Origin: Maratus speciosus
Taxonomy: Eukaryota > Arthropoda > Arachnida > Araneae > Salticidae
Reading direction: 5' to 3'
Assembly: GCA_963932465.1 (NCBI GenBank)
Contig: OZ010786.1
Span: 592,585,038-592,649,037 of the forward strand
Length of the DNA: 64,000 bases
Position numbers and translations under genes: made by a program. The first letter of the stretch is position 1; the number at the start of each line of letters is the position of its first letter. Shown here piece by piece: positions 23,616-34,257 of the stretch. The notes under the pieces are model-generated. The model saw only the letters and a program-made list of their open reading frames with translations. It did no database searches and had not been told where the DNA came from.

Positions 23616-23816
23616 TAGTATGATAAGGAATTTTACTCAAGTTTTAAAAAGGTGTTTTTACCAGAATTTTTATTTTAATCAATTAACTTTATTAAACTCG
23701 CCCCCTTTATCCCTATCGTATATAATTAACCAATTTTATGAAGAATTTCTCGCTTTAATCGAAATATATCCATTTGGTGCGGGTGAAAATGACCCCTGAC
23801 GCCGATCTAGTGTTGA
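23616..23816. mobile_element. Degenerate relative of the piggyBac MITE
   Basis: Contains GGAATTTTACTCAAGTTTTA, CCAGAATTTTTATTTTAA and the right-end GATCTAGTGTTGA. Both TTAAs are decayed. GGGTGAAAATGACCC takes the place of the usual palindrome. Confidence 0.55.
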
Positions 23817-25419
23817 AACAATACTCACAAATCAGTTATGAATCAGTCGAGACTATAAGTGGTTTCAGTTGTATTATTAATTATGAAAAATTAATACAAT
23901 TCGTAAAGGATTATCATTTTAAAGCATTTAATTATTTATTACTTCCAATAGAGATACAACCTAAATCTATTTTGATTTTTTTTTTGTTTAGGTAATAAGT
24001 AAACATAACAAAAACAGTGCATTTAATTTTATCTTCTTTAAGGTTTTATACCTCCTTCAAATGCTATTGTAGTAAAACGTAAATGCCACAAATGCAATGA
24101 AAATTAATCTTGATTTTGCATGATTATATTACATTTTGTAGAACCGAATGTCAACAAAAAAAAATCACGTGCATCATAATAAATTTATTGTTTAGTTAAA
24201 TACTTTTTTTATATTTTCGAAAAAATTCCCACGAGTTTCAGTACTTTTATGCATTTTAAATAATTATTCATAGACCTCCACACAAAGAACGGTTTGTTTT
24301 TTAATCTGAGAAAATTCTATTTGTTGTTTTCAAAGAGATGGAACAACTGTAAATGATTATATTACATAAAAATAAAATATTAGAAATTAAAATAAAGTGT
24401 GAAGTTTTTAGTACAGGAACATCCCTTAAATTGTCTGTCTATTTATCCAAACTTTTGCTTATCCGAACTAGGGTCGGTCCCGACTTTTTCGGATAATCGG
24501 CAACCTACTGTATTTAAAAATTTGATGGGAATCAAACAATCTGATTTTTTTAAAGTAGTCTACACTGCCAGTGAACGTCACAGGCGCGAGAATTCAGGGT
24601 TAATGAAGTATAAATGCATTAATTAATGGAAAACGTTCGCTCACGATTTTTAGAAACAAATACAATAAAAATACTCCATAGCACATTTTATGATAGACAA
24701 TATTTTGATGATCCCAATTTCCCTATTATATAAATTTATTTAAATTTCTTTCATGAGCTTGACATTTCGTATGCTTTCTCAAAGATTCAGTGTGTTAAAT
24801 ATATTTACGTCCTTGTTATTATATTCTATCCCTTCTATTTATTCTATTTTACATGTACTACATTTACAGACAGGGTTGCGAAATTTCATTGTTGTATATA
24901 AAATTGGAGATAGGCGATTTTGTATGAAATCTGGGGCGTAAAGCAACAGAAGTTCCGTGCTCTTATGGGCTTCTTTCGTAAATTGGTTTACTAGGTATGT
25001 TTCTCTAGTTTATGCGTAAATAAATTTCTTTCAATATAAAAAATGTTGCCAGTATGATATAAAGGCTTTTCTGTAAGGTAAAAGCCACGTCCATCGTCAA
25101 TGCTTTTTTTTAATAAAAAGAAATTTCTCAACTGTGTAAATTTCACGTCAAAACTACTTTTTTTTAAGGCACAAAAAAGAAAAAAAATAATGATGTCAGA
25201 AGTAGATTTTGAAATATATATACAAGATAATAAAGAAATTTAGCTTTTTCTAAAAATGCACTTTATATAATTTTTCTATTTATGAAACAAACTGCAAAGC
25301 AGTGTATTTTTATTTACCGAAATGTTGTTGAAGTACTACTCCCACGCACGTGAATATACGAATTCACGCACTCTTAAACGAATTTATTCGGTTTGCACTA
25401 TCTTTTTTTAAGAAACATT
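23817..25419. other. Unassigned AT-rich stretch
   Basis: Nothing coding. About 24515-24605 looks like the right half of a GAGCGAGAATTAA-family MITE (GGGAATCAAACAATCTGA, GCGCGAGAATTCAGGGTTAA). Confidence 0.4.
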
Positions 25420-25564
25420 TTTACTTACACTTTAGCAAACTGTGTAACAGAAATTTACTAAAAATTTACCTTTAAAATATAGTGGTGCAGAACGAATATT
25501 AAAAGAAATTCATGCATATAATGCTTGGGCAGCTATATGCCGACACTCTGCAGCAAAGGGTTAA
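25420..25564. repeat. Right half of a TTAA element (GCAAAGGGTTAA)
   Basis: Related to the left end of 3099-4067 in inverse. It carries GGCAGCTATATGCC and ends at the TTAA that starts the next MITE. Confidence 0.5.
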
Positions 25565-25781
25565 TCCTTTCAGGGGCAAAAAATCTTCTATTCGTAAAAT
25601 GATGAAATAATTTAATGACATCAGAATTTACAATAAAATGTATTTAAGAATAAGCAAAAGCTTTTCTCTACGTACTTCATAAAATGGAAAATTTTCAATC
25701 CAAATATCTGATGCCAGTGTGGTATTTAGGAATTAAAATTAGGTAGTATATATTATATACTGCAGCCTTTCAAGGAGTTAA
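25561..25781. mobile_element. TTAA MITE, CCTTTCAGGGGC family
   Basis: TTAATCCTTTCAGGGGC at the left, CCTTTCAAGGAGTTAA at the right; palindrome AGTATATATTATATACT (25745-25761) 16 bp inside the right TTAA. Both TTAAs are shared with neighbours. Confidence 0.75.
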
Positions 25782-26197
25782 CCCTTTCCGGCGCAGACAA
25801 ATTCTATTCGCAAAATGAGAAAATATTGACTGTCACCGGAAATTGCAAACGATTTCTTTTAGGAAATAAAAACTCCTTAACCCTAGAACTACCGGCAATT
25901 TTACTCAAGTTTTATAAAAACATTCTACACCAGAATTTTTACTTAAAACTATTTAATTTGTTTATTTAACTTATTATTGTCTGATTTATACATTTAGTTT
26001 GTTTTGAAGAAATTTCTGGTTTGAATAAATATTTTGAATGTACATGTCGGGTCCATTGGACCCTTCTGGTAGACAGAGGGTTAAATTAAGCTTTCACTCT
26101 AAAATCAAAATTTTGTTAGGTATTCTTGGTGCCATTTGCAAGGTTGGAATTAAAATTAGGTGTGTCCAGACTGGACACACTGCGCCGGAAAGGGTTG
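25778..26197. mobile_element. TTAA MITE, CCGGCGCAG family, split by a piggyBac MITE
   Basis: TTAACCCTTTCCGGCGCAG at the left and CTGCGCCGGAAAGGG at the right, TTAA decayed to TTGT. Perfect palindrome TGTGTCCAGACTGGACACA at 26161-26179. Removing the insert gives a ~212-bp element. Confidence 0.85.
25877..26084. mobile_element. piggyBac-derived MITE, copy 3, nested (208 bp)
   Basis: TTAACCCTAGAACTACCGG at the left, GGTAGACAGAGGGTTAA at the right; palindrome GGGTCCATTGGACCC at 26049-26063. It interrupts the 25778-26197 MITE, so it arrived later. Confidence 0.9.
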
Positions 26198-27686
26198 TTG
26201 CAAATTGTCGATATGCTTAATTAAAATGTTGGTTTTTACAAATGTTTAATGCGCTCTAAAAACACTTTTTACTAAATTGTTGATGATAGTTTATTCTATC
26301 TTTATAACTCGATTTATGCGTCTTAAATTCGGTAACCTATCTAAATAAGATAGCTTGTCACTAAAAATTGAGATTGATATTTATAAATATTGGTTTGTTA
26401 TATGTATACATATTTAAGAAATATGAAATTACATTCCATAATTAAATTTGTTATTTCGAAAACTCAAAATGTAGATTTTCTAGGAATCCATAAAACTGAA
26501 TTACATAAAGGCTAGGTGTTTCAATAAATATATTTTTTTTTTGCTTCCTCTATTTTTAAATTTATAAATATGTATGTAGGTTATCATTTATTTATTTCAC
26601 AAGTATTGTAATTTTTTTTAAAACTTTGGATATTGAAGAATATAATTTTATTTTATAGAATATAGAAAAATATAGTTTTTCCACGAGACTTTAACTATTG
26701 TAACTTTCTCGGATATAACATTTCATGTATTCTGAAAGGTTTTACTTACACACTTACAGTGGTACACACTTACACCACTTACTTCACAATTTGTGTATGA
26801 AACTATCAGACATAACTCTTCCATAGTCAACATTTCAGACAGTGCAAAAAAGGTTTCACATTGCAATCATGTAAATATGTGTCTCATTTTGGAAAATCAA
26901 TTTAGGCTAGTTCCATACCTACTTTAGTACCTACCATAGAGTAAGTCACATGCTACGATTCTTGGCTACCATTATTTCAGGACGGAAAATGCCACTTATA
27001 TAATCGGAGATATCTGATTCATTGAATAAGATGAGAAAACCTATCGAAAATAACGGTGGTCAACGAGGATTTCAGCTTTCCGCTATGGGTCTTACACTAC
27101 AAAAACCCTTGGGATTAGCCTTTAATGATAATAAATTAATCTTACATAAAATTTTATATGTTTTGCCACATCTGGCAGATTTTGTATTTAGAAATACTAA
27201 ATTCGCACCTGAAAATTTTGAATGGCAATTTTATTTTATTTTATGTTATTTATGGAATATTTACTGTGGGGTGTTCATAAATGATGTCACACATTGTTTC
27301 AATATTTTGGACCCAATCCTCCCGTTTGTCACAAATTTTCACACTTCACCATACCCCTCAACTTCCCTTGTCACATGTCACATCATATTACATAAACATA
27401 TACTTGCAATTCAGAAAATACTACATTATAGATCATATTTCAAATTTTATTTTTAAACTTTAAATATGTGTTTTAATGACACTTGAGAGCATAACAATAA
27501 AATTTATCTGTGTACTTATTTTGTATGAAATAAGATTAAGATTTACAACAAAATCATAATTAATATACAATAGTCGTAAAATATGAATTTGAAAGAGCAA
27601 CGAAAACATTCGTATTTTCGAATTTGAAATAGAATTTAATATATTTGGCTTTAAATCTTATTTTTCCTTTATGAACACAAAATACT
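26198..27686. other. Unassigned AT-rich stretch
   Basis: The longest frame (27022-27456) is hydrophobic and AT-driven, with no family resemblance. GATGTCACA/TGTGACATC-type words near 27280-27390 recur at 28625-28735 in inverse, a possible diverged repeat. Confidence 0.4.
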
Positions 27687-27923
27687 TTAACACGTTCACG
27701 CCGGCGAGGTGGATCACACTCGACTGTCACAGAGTTGTCAAGTCTCCGGCTTTTTCCCCACCACTGTTATTTTAGAGAAAATGTTGTTCCTTTAAATCGC
27801 CCAATTGTCCTAATTAAATAAAATAATATTTTTGGTATTAAAATACTGGTATCCAAAAAGCCGGAGACTTTGCAGCTCTGAGACAGTCGAGTGTGACCCA
27901 CCGCGCCGGCGTGAACGTGTTAA
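27687..27923. mobile_element. TTAA MITE with ~55-bp inverted ends, copy 1 (237 bp)
   Basis: TTAACACGTTCACGCCGGCG at the left, GCCGGCGTGAACGTGTTAA at the right. Arms continue through CACACTCGACTGTC / GACAGTCGAGTGTG. Twin at 28381. Confidence 0.9.
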
Positions 27924-28105
27924 AACAGGTTAATGTTTAAAAAGAAGCCTCAATATTAGTTTCATTTAAATGGAATTGACACATTTCATTTGTCACATTA
28001 ATACGAACATTTATAAAATTATATACTAAATCATAAAATTTAAATGACTCTGAATCATTTACTATTGTGACTCTTCTTCCCATGCAGGAGATATATACCT
28101 GTCCA

Positions 28106-28285
28106 TCAAGTACACAAGCATTTTAACATCGCTCTCATCCTAGGGTATAGTAAGCCACTAATGTCACAGTCGTCTTCATCCACCCAATCTGCAAATTCCA
28201 CATTTTCGGCGAAAGCAATTACAGCCATGAGTTCTTGTTTTCTGCGTGAAGCTATTCGAAGTGATCTAACTCTGCCACCTTCTGG
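28106..28285 (-). CDS. Coding-like fragment, unrecognised
   Basis: A 60-codon open frame, with an ATG giving a 40-residue product starting MAVIAFAENVEFADWVDEDD. Composition is balanced (Asp/Glu-rich patch, Trp, Cys) rather than the Phe/Lys/Asn bias of chance frames here. I do not recognise a family. It lies between two nearly identical TTAA MITEs. It could be an exon or transposase remnant; no splice signals are convincing and chance cannot be excluded. Confidence 0.25.
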   Translation of the reverse strand, partial: PEGGRVRSLRIASRRKQELMAVIAFAENVEFADWVDEDDCDISGLLYPRMRAMLKCLCT

Positions 28286-28380
28286 TTAACACTTTTCACT
28301 GATTTTATGCAAACCAATTACGTGCAAAATGCAAACTACAAACTTCAAAATTTAATCTGATGATTTTAAATGCTTTTATT

Positions 28381-28617
28381 TTAACACGTTCACGCCAGCG
28401 CGGTGGGTCACACTCGACTGTCTCAGAGTTGTCAAGTCCTCGGCTTTTTACACACCACTATTATTTTAGAGAAAATGTTGTTCCTTTAAATCGCCCAATT
28501 GTTCTAATTAAATAAAACAACATTTTATGTATTAAAATACTGGTACCCACAAAGCCGGGGACTTGGTAACTCTGAGAGAGTCGAATGTGACCCACCGCGC
28601 CAGCATGAACGTGTTAA
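28381..28617. mobile_element. TTAA MITE with ~55-bp inverted ends, copy 2 (237 bp)
   Basis: Same ends and same length as 27687-27923; both share GAGAAAATGTTGTTCCTTTA in the middle. Confidence 0.9.
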
Positions 28618-28758
28618 ACAAAATATGTGATGTCACACTTTTTCTTACTCCCTCCCACAACTTTATTACAACTGTGACAATTTCACGAATTACCACCCGC
28701 CTCCAAACGTGATATCATTTGTTCACGGCCCCTTATCTTATAAAGCAAAAAATAACTC

Positions 28759-28966
28759 TTAACCCTAGAACTACCGGAAATTTTACTCAAGTTTTATAAA
28801 AACATTCTACACCAGAATTTTTACTTAAAACTATTTAATTTGTTTATTTAACTTATTATTGTCTGATTTATACATTTAGTTTGTTTTGAAGAAATTTCTG
28901 GTTTGAATAAATATTTTGAATGTACATGTCGGGTCCAATGGACCCGTCTGGTAGACGGAAGGTTAA
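28759..28966. mobile_element. piggyBac-derived MITE, copy 4 (208 bp)
   Basis: TTAACCCTAGAACTACCGG at the left, GGTAGACGGAAGGTTAA at the right; palindrome at 28931-28945. The right 40 bp reversed are identical to the intact piggyBac 5' end including TTAA. Confidence 0.92.
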
Positions 28967-29423
28967 AACTGACTCGTGAGAATTCGGAAAACCTAAAAAA
29001 AACAAGTTGATAACTGCACGTCAAACGTGACAAATGAGGTGCGTTCGTTCTATTACTAGTTTTATAAATATTTTTTGCACTGCATATTGTACCGAAAGTA
29101 TATTTTAGTGCACTTCATAAGTGCATATCAATTTCATTCTGTTCGAAAGGCTGTAAAGTCATTAAAATACACTTGAAATAATTTTTCCCAATGGCCGTAA
29201 TGTAACGGAAAATTTTTGAATGTCCCTGTAATTAAACCATACATCCGATTTTCATAAAATTTGAAATGACGTGACAAGATTTTGCAGCAATTATATATTA
29301 AAATTTCAGACCATTCTGTTTGCTAGTTTTTGCTCTGTTATATGCGGACGGACGGACAGATAGACAGACAGACAGACAAAACGACGACTATAGTTGCTAC
29401 GTATTTATATAATTACGAACTCA
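28967..29423. repeat. Dispersed repeat ending in a GACA-rich tract, copy A
   Basis: Collinear with 41772-42206: CTAGTTTTATAAATATTTTT, TATTTTAGTGCACTT, TGCTCTGTTATATGCGGACG, GACGACTATAG and GCTACGTATTTATAT. In both places a piggyBac-related MITE abuts the left side. It may be a retroelement 3' region; family unknown. Confidence 0.75.
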
Positions 29424-29813
29424 CCTAAAAATCCGCCATACGTGACAACACTGGCAATTCTTCTACGTTTTGTAGTTTGATAAAAAGAAAATAAGATTAT
29501 TTTTACTTACAATAGGGTATTTATAATAACCAGTGTTTTATCGTACAGTACTAGAGTTTCAAATTGAATTGTGACATTTAATTTGTTGCTGGAGATGAAG
29601 AAACCCACCGTCAGCATTTAATAATATGCGTAATATTCGAATTCACTAAAATAATTAGCGGTATTGAATTTGCAAAATGAGTAGAAAAGACTCATCAATT
29701 TTATAATTTCACATATAATTTGCTGGATAAAGTTTCACTTTTCCGTAGTAAAGCTACTTTCTGTACAAACAGGAATTATCTTCAAAGCAATATATCAAAC
29801 AAAAGTACATTTT

Positions 29814-30240
29814 AAAATTTAAAACATTAAAAAAAATGGATCTTTTGAATTTTTTTTTTATTTTACACTTTTATATTTCTTTATTTATTATTATTTTTTT
29901 TATTTACTTCTTTTCTTTTCTTTTAAATTTGTTTATTTCTTTTATTTCCATTTTTCCCTATCAATTTCTCTTCTATCATTTTGGCAATACTCTTGTCTTC
30001 TGCACGTGCTCCTTTCAGCTAGCGCCGTCTGTCGCATTCTTTTCGAGCTCTACTCTCTACCTTTCAGTTCATTTTTAACCTTGTCCCCTTACGGATACAT
30101 ATTTACTGTAGCTGATGACGAGCTCTTAATATTTTTAGCTCGAAACGCGTACTATGTATTGTTTTTATTTTATGGTGATTTTTTACAAAGATTTATTATT
30201 TTAATTGTTTCATATCACCAGTTTTCGGTGCTGTTTCGCC
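29814..30240 (+). mobile_element. 427-bp insertion carrying a hammerhead-like motif
   Basis: Flanked by AAAAGTACATTTT (29801-29813) and AAACGTACATTTT (30241-30253), a 13-bp duplication with one change; other units have a single copy. The first 160 bp are T-rich. No protein is encoded. Confidence 0.75.
30102..30158 (+). ncRNA. Possible hammerhead ribozyme (degenerate)
   Basis: CTGATGA at 30112-30118, then an extra C, a GAGCT/AGCTC stem with a 12-nt loop, then GAAA at 30142-30145 and a very short stem III (ACGCGT). Stem I could pair TGTAG (just upstream) with CTATG after CGCGTA. Short-stem-III hammerheads are known in Penelope-like retroelements. The extra base next to the core is non-canonical, so activity is doubtful. 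Confidence 0.3.
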
Positions 30241-30351
30241 AAACGTACATTTTGTTATACATTTCGGTTTTTCACTAAAGGTTTAGCAATGCTTTTGAAA
30301 TCCACTAGATTTGATGCACAAAAAACGGGAAATTATTCTCCGAACAAAGAC

Positions 30352-30572
30352 GCTCTCGAAGCTGGTAGACGGGAGGTTCTGCGTTCGATCCCAATCGCGT
30401 CCTTCGGCCTAATCGTTCGGCGTTTTCGTGGTTTTCATCGAACCTTGGTTTTCTAAGCGTAAATGCGGGTTAGGTTCTCTTAGAAAGACCCCCCACGGAG
30501 GGCACTTCCCCCTTTAGGTCATATATCCCTCGTGCTGATAATTGGCCGTTATAAACACAACCAACCAACCAA
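30352..30572 (+). mobile_element. tRNA-related SINE, 221 bp, (CCAA)n tail
   Basis: 12-bp target duplications CCGAACAAAGAC (30340-30351, 30573-30584). A B-box-like GCGTTCGATCCC lies near the 5' end and a (CCAA)n tail at the 3' end. The A box is not convincing, so the head is probably 5'-truncated. The matching locus at about 40600 (TCGAACACAGACTTTAG) is empty. Confidence 0.75.
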
Positions 30573-30639
30573 CCGAACAAAGACTTTAAATGAAACTGTC
30601 ATCATTTAATTATGTAAAGAATCACAAAACGATGGTATT

Positions 30640-30856
30640 TTAACCCCTTAATGTTCGCATTAAATCACGGTTTAAAAATTCAAATTGCTCATGGGCGCCA
30701 CTTTTTTGAAAAAGAAATATTCAGCTTATTTAATGAGAGATAAAATGATACCATAATAAAGCCAATTATACTATTTTTTAAAATTGGTGGGTATCAAACA
30801 ATCTGAGCAAACGTCACAGCCCGTGAATATCACGGGAGCGAGAATTTAGGGGTTCA
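30640..30856. mobile_element. TTAA MITE, GAGCGAGAATTAA family
   Basis: TTAACCCCTTAATGTTCGC at the left, GAGCGAGAATTTAGGGG then TTCA at the right. Perfect palindrome CCCGTGAATATCACGGG at 30820-30836. The tandem neighbour shows an uninterrupted TTTAA at the same point (near 31514). Confidence 0.8.
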
Positions 30857-31859
30857 AAAACAAGAACTTTCATTATATTTAATGTTTAAAATCTTTGAAA
30901 AATTAAGGGAAACGTGATGTACATTCCATGTATCGAAATTAACAGAAAATTTAAAACAATGATTTATAATGATAATAAAAGATTTTTACCTAAAATTTGA
31001 TCTGTGCAAAACCAGTACGTTTTGTAGTTTGCTAAAAACAAAATAAACTCATTTTTACTTTCAATAGGGTATTTACAATAACCAGTGTTTTATGGTACAG
31101 TACTGGAGTTTGAAATTTAATTATGACATTTAATTTGTGGCGGGAGATGAAGGAAGCCATCGTCGGCAGTTAATAATATGCGTGATATTCGAATTCACTA
31201 AAATAATTAGCGGTATTTAATTAGCAGAATGAGTTGAAATTTTATAGTTTCACATATAATTTTCTGGGTGAAGTTTCAATTTTCCGCAGTAAAGATACTT
31301 TGTATACAAACAGGAACTATCTTCAAAGCAATATATCAAACTAACGTACATTTGTTATACATTTCTTACTTGGAATACATTTTGGTTTCTGACTAAATAT
31401 TCAGCAGTGCATTTGAAATCCACTAGATTTGATCCACAGAAAACGGGAAATTATTTTGCGACTTTAAATAAAACTTTTATCATTTAATCATCTAAAGAAT
31501 TATAAACCGTGTGGTACATTTAAAGATAAGAACTTTCATTATATTTACTTTTAATAACCTTTGAAAATTTAACTGAAACATGGTGTACATTCCATCTATA
31601 AAAATTAACAGCAAATTTAAAACAATGATTTATAATGATAATAAAAGATTCTTAGATAAAATTTGATCTGTGCAAAACCAGTACGTTTTGTAGCTTGCTA
31701 AAAACAAAATAAACTAATTTTTATTTATAATAGGAGATTTATAATAACCAGTTTTCTATCGTACAGTACTAGTGTTTCATATTGAATTATGACAAATAAT
31801 ATCATAATACGAAATGCAATATTTCACTTTGATGTAAATATAAAATATATTATTTGAAC

Positions 31860-32985
31860 TTTTAAAAGTTCCCTGTTTTACTTAAACGGTGACTAAAATA
31901 ATAAAAGAGATGTTATAATTTAAAAATATGCATTTAAAAAAAATTATAGTACAGTAAAACCTCCTTAAAGCGACCACGTTCCATTCCAATAAAAATTGGT
32001 CGCTCCGAGAGGTGGACTCTTAATGGAGGTCATGTTTAAATCTAGATTTTAATGGATTAAAGAAAGGTAACAATTAATGTTACTAAAATTCATTTTTCAC
32101 ATTAGGAAAAAATATGAAAATTTAAGTATCAAAATAAAAGTTAATTACATAAATTAATTACTGCAGAATTTAAAAAATTAATATATTGGCCGTTTGCTTC
32201 GATTTTACGGTTTTATCTTTCATAACTTTTATTTCCAAGTCCTTTCGAAGTTCATTAAATAAATGCAATTTTTTTTGGACAGTCATTTGGGAACAAATAG
32301 ACAATCTCATTAATTTTTTGTTTTTGAGAGTTTCCTGACAGAATAGGGCAGGGGACCGTCATCCCTAATTTGTCATCAGAGTAAAATTCATTGCCTATTA
32401 AGGCACAAAGAGGTTTAAACACTTAAAAGTTACCGGAATAAATAAAGATTCTAAACTTAGTTTAGAAGTTTAATGAATAATGTGCTCTCCAGAATTATTT
32501 TTCTAATAAAACCTTCTTCAAACGACTAGGAAAGAACGGAATTTGTTTTATTTTCATCAAATAAATGGGTCGCTCATGGAGGGAGTTCAACTGGGATGGT
32601 CTCTGAATAGAGGTAAAATTAGTATTGAGCCTATTTGAATAAATTTCATTCCATGAAAAATAGTCATTCAGGGAGGTGGTCGCTTAATGGAGGTGGTCGC
32701 ACAGGGAGGTTTCACTATACTTTCAATCTTTTCCAAGCTCTTTATTACAGAATATTTTAATAACAAATTGCTGTTTATTCAAACAGCAACAATAGTATTA
32801 TTTTCAAAACGATGTGATGTATTTGTATAAATAAACAGCAATTAGTTATTAAAATATTCTCTGATGAAGAGCTAGTAAAAGCTTGAAAGTACTAAGAAGT
32901 TTTATATAAAATGCATATTTTTAAGTTGTAGCATCTCTTTTATTATTTTAGACACCTTTTAAGTAAAACAGTAAACTTTTCTAAG
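31860..32985. repeat. Fold-back with ~170-bp arms, split by a pogo-like element
   Basis: The left arm TTTTACTTAAACGGTGACTA and ATAATAAAAGAGATG is mirrored by CATCTCTTTTATTAT and TTTTAAGTAAAA at the right. A second inner pair (AACAGCAA.. / ..TTGCTGTT) surrounds about 32770-32840. CTGATGA/GAAA words at 32861-32888 recall the motif at 30112. Confidence 0.7.
31952..32717. mobile_element. Pogo/Tigger-like non-autonomous element, 766 bp
   Basis: Begins CAGTAAAACCTCCTTAAAGC then GACCAC; the reversed right end is TAGTGAAACCTCCCTGTGCG then ACCACC. TA on both sides. Subterminal GGTCGC and TTAATGGAGGT words repeat at both ends. No transposase frame. Confidence 0.75.
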
Positions 32986-33154
32986 ATCATATAATACTCC
33001 CTCTGTCCTAAATTAGTTACTACGTTTGATTACTTTTGTACTGATTGTTGATACTGCTGATTTTATGATTTTATTTGAACATTTTTCAAAGATTTCAGGT
33101 TGCTTTGCTATCAATCAACAACATTTATCTACCAAGCATTCCCTCCGTCTCTCC

Positions 33155-33369
33155 TTAACACTAGAAAGACCGGAAATTTTACTCAAATTTTAGGAAAATA
33201 TTTCACACCAGAATTTTTATTTCATATTATTAACTTATCAATTTAAATAGTTTTTTTTTTTTTCTTTGTATCTTTTAAACTAGTTTTATAAAAAGAATTT
33301 CTGGTTCGAACCGACATATATTCATTTGGTAGCAGTCAAAATGACTGCTCACGGGCTTTCTAGTGTTAA
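33155..33369. mobile_element. TTAA MITE, CACTAGAAAG family
   Basis: TTAACACTAGAAAGACCGG at the left, GGGCTTTCTAGTGTTAA at the right. The interior is related to the piggyBac MITEs (ACCAGAATTTTTATTT). Palindrome AGCAGTCAAAATGACTGCT is at 33331-33349. Confidence 0.85.
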
Positions 33370-33933
33370 ATAAGTACCAAATTAATTTAAAAAATCCAGG
33401 GTTCGCACGCTCTTAAGCCACGTCCCCTTTTGTAAGGATTCTTGCACCAGTAATCGCATAAAACTACCTTCTATCTAATGAATCGTTAATTCTTTAAGAA
33501 GAAAATTATCTTTATGGTATACTGGTGGTAGAGTCCTTACAAAATAGTGTCGATTTACTAAACTGGATCGGAAGTTATTTATGACTCAGGGCTGCCACAT
33601 GCGACTGTTTTTTATATTCTGTTTGCACCAGTATTTTTCTAATATAAATTTTCAAATATATTTCTTTTGCAAATGTTGTCAAAGTGTGTCTTAAGGATTT
33701 CTATTTTGAGAAAGTGGTGCTAGTTAGAATTAAACAAGTAAAAAAAACCAAACAAACATAAAAAAAACTCAATTCCTACTTAGCTCATCAAAGAAAAATT
33801 TAATATAATCCCTTAAGCTATTATTAGTTTTTGTTGCATTAAAATATCTCAATTTGTTGATTTTCTATAAGTAAGTAAACCTTATTGGTTTACAATGCTA
33901 GTCTGTGGGAATTTGGTGAAATATTAGAGATAT

Positions 33934-34003
33934 CGCCAAGTTGGCGTCACATTTCGCAACTCATTTTGGTCGCCAAATTTGGCGATATACCGCCAAGTTG
34001 GCG
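33934..34003. repeat. Cluster of CGCCAA·TTGGCG palindromes
   Basis: CGCCAAGTTGGCG (33934), CGCCAAATTTGGCG (33971), CGCCAAGTTGGCG (33991). Two more, ATCGCCCATTTGGCGAT and TCGCCAAATTTGGCGA, are at 35601-35651 in the piggyBac leader. Confidence 0.85.
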
Positions 34004-34257
34004 ATAAACGTGGCGGTATTTGGCGACAGAACAGGGTCCCTCCTATGGTAATCCCCCCTTATAGTTAAGGAGATGAATTAAATGCTGTTCAATAACCAAT
34101 GGCCGCCATTTCGTCTCCCATATAAAAGTAAAATTAATTAATTTAATTAAATTAATGAATTATTATTTGAAAAAAAACAGTATTATCATCAAGTGTCATC
34201 CACTACAAGTTTTAAAAAATGTATTTGAACTTGAGTGGATGAATAATAAGTATTTTA

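Larger units (their letters stand above)
29460..31815. repeat. Tandem ~670-bp repeat, 2+ units, one with three insertions
   Basis: Units start at GTACGTTTTGTAG-type words near 29463, 31015 and 31681. Unit 2 is about 666 bp. Unit 1 is 1.55 kb because it contains inserts at 29814-30240, 30352-30572 and 30640-30856; without them it is about 684 bp. Further copies are at 34640-34780 and 40385-40760. Confidence 0.85.

Noticed and set aside
27022..27456. 144-codon frame
   Set aside because: Non-ATG start, AT-driven composition, no recognisable domain; lies in repeat-like DNA.
29836..30278. Phe/Leu-rich frames that look like membrane proteins
   Set aside because: Product of a poly-T-rich tract in the 427-bp insertion.
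30361..30377. CTGGTAGACGGGAGGTT, nearly identical to the piggyBac MITE end
   Set aside because: Lies at the SINE 5' part, is not followed by TTAA and continues into a B-box-like word; probably coincidence.
30380..30400. Functional tRNA gene
   Set aside because: Only a B-box-like word; no A box at the right distance, no cloverleaf.
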